64,000 nt of DNA from F1-80-MAGs062 sp046345315 (lineage in GTDB: Bacteria; Planctomycetota; Planctomycetia; Planctomycetales; Planctomycetaceae), in assembly GCA_046345315.1 (NCBI GenBank), contig JBKDKA010000145.1, positions 13,647 through 77,646 of the forward strand, in the 5' to 3' direction. Both the position numbers and the translations under genes were made by a program. The notes under the pieces were generated by a model that did no database searches, was not told the origin of the DNA, and saw nothing but the letters and a program-made list of their open reading frames with translations. Positions 62,594 to 64,000 of this stretch are shown in pieces (the stretch's first letter is position 1; every line of letters starts with the position of its first letter).

Positions 62594-64000
62594 TTATTTT
62601 CGCGTTAACTCAAAGGTGACTTTTTCGATCGTCCCTGTAAACGGAAACGTCCCTCGATCCCTGTAAGCCGGATCGATCGGTGTGATCGAGTCACGACCAA
62701 CCTCAAAGGGCTCCAGTCCATGACGAAAACCTGATCGCCTGACCTTGCCTTCGCCGGCAGCCTTGCCGTTGACAAACATCCTGAGAGTACCACTGCCGAC
62801 GGGAGTACCGTCAGGGACGAATTCCGTCCGCAGATTGACTTTGCCTTCCGGAAGAGTTTCAGTGCCCTGAATTGTGACATCAGCGATATCAAAGAACGTG
62901 TAATGGAATGTCGGCCTTCTGTCCTTCACATAAAGCGACCAGCCGCAGGAAAATGCTCCCACGCACGTCACCACACCTTCAGCTCCGCCTTTCGGAATCT
63001 GCAGATCCGCGGATACAACATGAGCTCGGGGATAAAGTTTCGGGCCGATCGGCTCAGGAAGCCAGACGTTGTTGCCAAAATAATCCCAGCGACTCACAGG
63101 CTTGCCGGACACACGCAGAGAAGGGTCCATCCGCTCAGAGAATCTCGGATCAAGAGGAAGTACGTCATAGAGTTTCGCCTGCTCGATAAACTTCGCCTGC
63201 AGTTCCTTCAGCCTGTCCGGAAACTGTTTCGCCAGATCCTGAGCCTGACTGAAATCTTCATTGACGTTGTAGAGTTCCCACGGTGCCGTCAGGAACCCAT
63301 CACCTCGGCCAGCCGTTTCCCAGGGTAAACCATACTTACTGCAGGCAACCCAGCCGTCATGATAAATCGCTCGATTCGTCGCCATTTCGAAGTACTGCGT
63401 CGTACGACGATCTTTGGCTTTGCCATCGTCAAACGAGTAAATCATCGAGACGCCTTCGATTGGCTTCTGAGGAATCCCGTTGACTTCAGTCGGCTCCGGA
63501 ATTCCGGCCGCTTCCAGAATCGTCGGTACAACATCGATCACGTGATGGAACTGCTCACGCAGCTCACCTTTGGCCTTGATACCATTTGGCCAGTGAACCA
63601 CCATGGGATTGCGAGTTCCCCCGAAATGGGATGCCACCTGCTTCGTCCATTGAAACGGAGCGTTCATCGCCCAGGCCCAGCCGACCGGAACATGCGGCTC
63701 ACTCGATGGACCACCGATCTCATCAATGCGTTCAATCGAACTCTGCAGGCCCAGTTGAACACCCATCAAGCTGGCGATTTCGCTGAAGGTTCCTTCCAGA
63801 CCACCTTCGGCACTCGCGCCGTTGTCACCAACGATGTACATCACGAGAGTGTTATCGAGCTCACCGGACGTTCGCAGACTGTCGAGCAGACGACCGACTT
63901 CGTAATCCGTGTAAGCCATGTAGGCCGCGTAATTCTCCATCAGTCGGCAGTACACTTTGCGTGCATCCGCTGGCTGACTGTCCCAGGAAGGGACACTTTC
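62594..64000 (-). CDS. Arylsulfatase with C-terminal beta domain (N-terminal part outside window)
   Basis: An open frame runs off the right edge; about 468 codons are visible, and the frame continues upstream of the internal GTG at 63955 (ESVPSWDSQPADARKV precedes it). Middle and C-terminal parts of an arylsulfatase are seen: VMYIVGDNGASAEGGLEGTF, ASHFGGTRNPMVVHWPNGIK, HHVIDVVPTILEAAGIPEPT, and a C-terminal beta domain (VVSADLQIPKGGAEGVVTCV). The catalytic Cys motif would lie beyond the edge. It shares domain order with the 776-aa sulfatase next to it, and is transcribed in the same direction. Confidence 0.93.
   Translation of the reverse strand, partial: ESVPSWDSQPADARKVYCRLMENYAAYMAYTDYEVGRLLDSLRTSGELDNTLVMYIVGDNGASAEGGLEGTFSEIASLMGVQLGLQSSIERIDEIGGPSSEPHVPVGWAWAMNAPFQWTKQVASHFGGTRNPMVVHWPNGIKAKGELREQFHHVIDVVPTILEAAGIPEPTEVNGIPQKPIEGVSMIYSFDDGKAKDRRTTQYFEMATNRAIYHDGWVACSKYGLPWETAGRGDGFLTAPWELYNVNEDFSQAQDLAKQFPDRLKELQAKFIEQAKLYDVLPLDPRFSERMDPSLRVSGKPVSRWDYFGNNVWLPEPIGPKLYPRAHVVSADLQIPKGGAEGVVTCVGAFSCGWSLYVKDRRPTFHYTFFDIADVTIQGTETLPEGKVNLRTEFVPDGTPVGSGTLRMFVNGKAAGEGKVRRSGFRHGLEPFEVGRDSITPIDPAYRDRGTFPFTGTIEKVTFELTRK

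Overview
The window reads as chromosomal DNA from a member of the Planctomycetota. The marker families are a PSCyt/DUF1549-DUF1553 protein paired with a DUF1501 protein, a second DUF1501 protein, a DUF1559 pilin-like protein, a 'mu-protocadherin-like' surface protein, clustered formylglycine sulfatases, a degenerate LEPR-XLL-like N-terminus, and very long acidic or RGG-rich proteins. I cannot name the genus from sequence alone.

Layout. 1-2.5 kb: a calcium-type P-type ATPase cut by the left edge, preceded by a terminator-like hairpin. 2.6-3.8 kb: remains of three unrelated mobile elements (integrase N-terminus, IS630 transposase, reverse transcriptase). 4.0-5.3 kb: a secreted alpha/beta-hydrolase. 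5.9-8.0 kb: a very acidic repeat protein of unknown function. 8.3-10.5 kb: a small basic protein, a CDGSH protein and a membrane-anchored flagellar-rod-like protein. 10.9-17.3 kb: metH, a nucleotidyltransferase two-gene module, a gene remnant, coaX and a small secreted protein. 17.5-21.6 kb: the DUF1501 / PSCyt-DUF1549-DUF1553 operon. 22.2-26.1 kb: a giant disordered Asp/Glu- and RGG-rich protein, tRNA-Asp and a secreted lactonase-like propeller.

26.7-44.7 kb looks like a cell-surface region. It holds a fatty-acyl-AMP ligase, a pilin-like DUF1559 gene, a lipoprotein with leucine-rich repeats, an MBOAT-SGNH fusion transcribed with an acyl carrier protein, a second DUF1501 protein, a secreted beta-helix protein, a CBS-domain protein, a sialidase-like enzyme, two methyltransferases, an O-antigen-ligase-like protein and a flippase. 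The ligase, carrier protein, MBOAT and SGNH parts together resemble the logic of the dlt (D-alanylation) and O-acylation systems and are the best candidate here for a little-described system: acyl activation, loading on a carrier, transfer across the membrane, esterification of a surface polymer.

45-52.5 kb: a membrane HEPN/zinc-ribbon protein, a sugar-acid catabolic pair (aldose 1-epimerase and IlvD/Edd dehydratase), a membrane MutS-like ATPase and an MFS transporter. 52.8-64 kb: a RAYT transposase remnant, a Gly/Pro-rich surface protein, a SnoaL-like secreted protein, a true formylglycine-generating enzyme, a secreted HAD hydrolase and three arylsulfatases (the last cut by the right edge), a self-contained sulfatase and maturase block.

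Two copies of a 96-bp element with terminal inverted repeats lie about 39 kb apart in opposite orientation.
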